From NCBI GenBank assembly GCA_018061265.1, contig JAGOUM010000036.1, positions 1 through 32,338 of the forward strand: 32,338 nt of DNA, written 5' to 3'. This DNA is from Rhodoferax sp. (GTDB taxonomy: Bacteria; Pseudomonadota; Gammaproteobacteria; Burkholderiales; Burkholderiaceae_C). Made by a program: the position numbers and the translations under genes. Below, in pieces: positions 31,089 through 32,338 of this stretch (the stretch's first letter is position 1; each line of letters begins with the position of its first letter). The notes beneath the pieces were generated by a model. The model ran no database searches, was not told where the DNA came from, and saw only the letters and a program-made list of their open reading frames with translations.

Positions 31089-31142
31089 AAAACTGGCGTC
31101 TAGCGCAATACGGGTGGACTTTCTAAGCTATCTATTTTGAAT
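31089..31142 (-). repeat. Dispersed ~55-bp intergenic repeat, inverted copy overlapping the mpl end
   Basis: Read on the minus strand it runs CAAAATAGATAGCTTAGAA, then GCGCTAGACGCCAG and TTTTCC, matching the pattern of the other copies in reverse. The last codons and stop of mpl lie inside it, so the repeat supplies the gene's final residues. Confidence 0.5.
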
Positions 31143-32338
31143 AATATTGAGTAGTTTTTCCGGCATTCCAGCGAACCCGCCATTGCTCATACAGACAATG
31201 TGGTCGCCCGCACGGGCGCATTGTCTGACCTGCTGCGTGATGGTTTCAATCTGGTCATGGACCTGAACTTTGTCGCCCATCGGGGCCAATGCCGTCGCGA
31301 CGTCCCAGCCCAAGCCACCGCTGTGACAAAACGCCAGATCAGCGGATTCGAGGCTCCAGGGCAGCTGGGCCTTCATGGTGCCCAGTTTCATGGTGTTGGA
31401 GCGTGGCTCAAACACGGCCAGGATGCGTGGTTTGGGACCGATTTTTTGCCGCAGCCCATCCAGCGTGGTGCGGATGGCCGTCGGATGGTGGGCAAAATCA
31501 TCGTACACGGTGATTTCTCCGTCGCCAGTCCTGATGCTGCCACGTACTTCCATGCGTCGTTTGACGTTCTCAAACCTGGCCAAAGCCTTGATGGCATCCG
31601 CCGGGGTGACGCCCAGGTGATCGGACGCGGCAATGGCTGCCAGGGCGTTGAGCTGATTGTGGGCACCGGTGAGTGACCAGCTTAGCCGACCCGCCGGGTT
31701 TCCACGGTGAATGACCTCGAAGTCATCAGCACCGCCGTTGGCACTGAAGTCCGATACGGTGGTGCCAAAGCTGCGTAGTTCGCTCCAGCAGCCTTTGTTC
31801 ACGACCCGCGCGAGGCTTTCTTCCAGCCCGTTAACAATGACACGTCCGCTCGCCGGTACCGTGCGTAACAGGTGGTGGAACTGGCGCTCTATATCGGACA
31901 GGCTGTCAAAAATGTCCGCATGGTCGAACTCGAGGTTATTCAGGACGGCGGTGCGGGGTCGGTAATGGACAAACTTGCTGCGTTTGTCAAAAAAGGCGGT
32001 GTCGTACTCGTCAGCCTCGATCACAAAGACATGGTGTTGCCCCAGCCTCGCAGATACACCAAAGTTAAGGGGTACACCACCCACCAGAAATCCAGGAGCC
32101 AGGCCAGCGTAGTCAAGGATCCAGCTGATCATGGCGGTGGTTGTGGTCTTGCCGTGGGTGCCCGCAACTGCGATCACGTGGCGTCCCTGCAAAAGGTGCT
32201 CCTGCAGCCACTGCGGCCCGCTGGTGTAGGCAAGCCCCGCGTCGAGGATGGCTTCCATCAGCGGGTACTTGGCGCTTCCGTCAGCCAGTCGGGCACGGCT
32301 GACCACATTGCCCACCACAAACACGTCGGGCTTCAGAG
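31128..32338 (-). CDS. mpl: UDP-N-acetylmuramate:tripeptide ligase Mpl (5' end outside window)
   Basis: The visible 403 codons run off the window; the frame is still open at 32338 (LKPDVFVVGN), and the family is about 450-460 residues, so roughly 50-60 N-terminal residues are missing. Mpl joins the recycled murein tripeptide L-Ala-gamma-D-Glu-meso-DAP to UDP-MurNAc in the cytoplasm. Supporting motifs are the ATP-binding loop GTHGKTTTTAM, FVIEADEYDTAFFD, LEFDHADIFDS and YDDFAHHPTAIR, typical of Mur ligases and of Mpl specifically. It is convergent with the DAHP synthase gene. The internal GTG at 32324 is not the real start. Confidence 0.93.
   Translation of the reverse strand, partial: LKPDVFVVGNVVSRARLADGSAKYPLMEAILDAGLAYTSGPQWLQEHLLQGRHVIAVAGTHGKTTTTAMISWILDYAGLAPGFLVGGVPLNFGVSARLGQHHVFVIEADEYDTAFFDKRSKFVHYRPRTAVLNNLEFDHADIFDSLSDIERQFHHLLRTVPASGRVIVNGLEESLARVVNKGCWSELRSFGTTVSDFSANGGADDFEVIHRGNPAGRLSWSLTGAHNQLNALAAIAASDHLGVTPADAIKALARFENVKRRMEVRGSIRTGDGEITVYDDFAHHPTAIRTTLDGLRQKIGPKPRILAVFEPRSNTMKLGTMKAQLPWSLESADLAFCHSGGLGWDVATALAPMGDKVQVHDQIETITQQVRQCARAGDHIVCMSNGGFAGMPEKLLNIIQNR

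Noticed and set aside
1-32338. CRISPR arrays, rRNA or tRNA genes
   Set aside because: No regularly spaced repeats and no recognisable rRNA or tRNA sequence were found on reading both strands; a dedicated tRNA search was not possible.

Overview
The window reads as chromosomal DNA of a GC-rich betaproteobacterium, most likely order Burkholderiales, family Comamonadaceae (Rhodoferax/Polaromonas-like). The grounds are the PhaM-type PHA-granule protein, the DUF2946 proteins, the housekeeping genes dtd, rodA, tldD and mpl, and a dispersed ~55-bp intergenic repeat of a kind I associate with that family. The species assignment is inference. I saw no rRNA, tRNA or CRISPR array.

Layout. (1) 1-1587: the 3' end of a PCu(A)C copper chaperone, then a ZnuA-type zinc-binding protein preceded by two tandem TGCAA-N5-TTGCR dyads. 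(2) 1649-5078: an anti-sigma factor and ECF sigma factor on the minus strand, divergent from a von Willebrand A lipoprotein. The divergent region holds the same promoter-like motif on both strands, YTTRACC-N18-CGTATCA. (3) 5140-10800: a copper-trafficking operon of DUF2946, SCO1, two NosL proteins, a small membrane-anchored protein, an FtsX-type ABC permease with its ATPase, and a polytopic protein with an HHHCxxC motif. (4) 10801-12824: a REPIN and a hipBA toxin-antitoxin pair separate this operon from (5) 13009-16722: a second DUF2946 gene on a ~530-bp duplicated segment, a NosA/OprC-type TonB-dependent copper receptor and a CRP/FNR-family regulator. Both DUF2946 promoters carry a TTGAT-N4-GTCAT box at the same distance from the start codon, and the regulator has the FNR-type E--SR recognition helix. 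Segments 3 and 5 therefore look like one copper-delivery regulon. No nosZ is in the window.

(6) 16829-22747: PhaM, a FIST-domain protein and a convergent CHASE/multi-PAS hybrid histidine kinase. (7) 22855-25995: dtd, rodA and tldD. (8) 25996-29700: a mosaic accessory patch between tldD and the DAHP synthase gene. It holds unrecognised decayed sequence, a GIDE-like membrane protein, a two-gene unit that looks foreign, and a lepB 5' fragment fused to a broken IS91-type transposase. (9) 29718-31049: a DAHP synthase gene preceded by a classical attenuator, with a 27-residue leader peptide containing FFFAYFWF, a candidate antiterminator and a strong intrinsic terminator. (10) 31128-32338: mpl, running off the window end.

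The most notable items are the aromatic leader-peptide attenuator, the two-operon copper regulon with duplicated promoter segment, the paired ECF promoter motifs, and the recurring -10 hexamer placed 7-8 nt before start codons, which suggests leaderless mRNAs.
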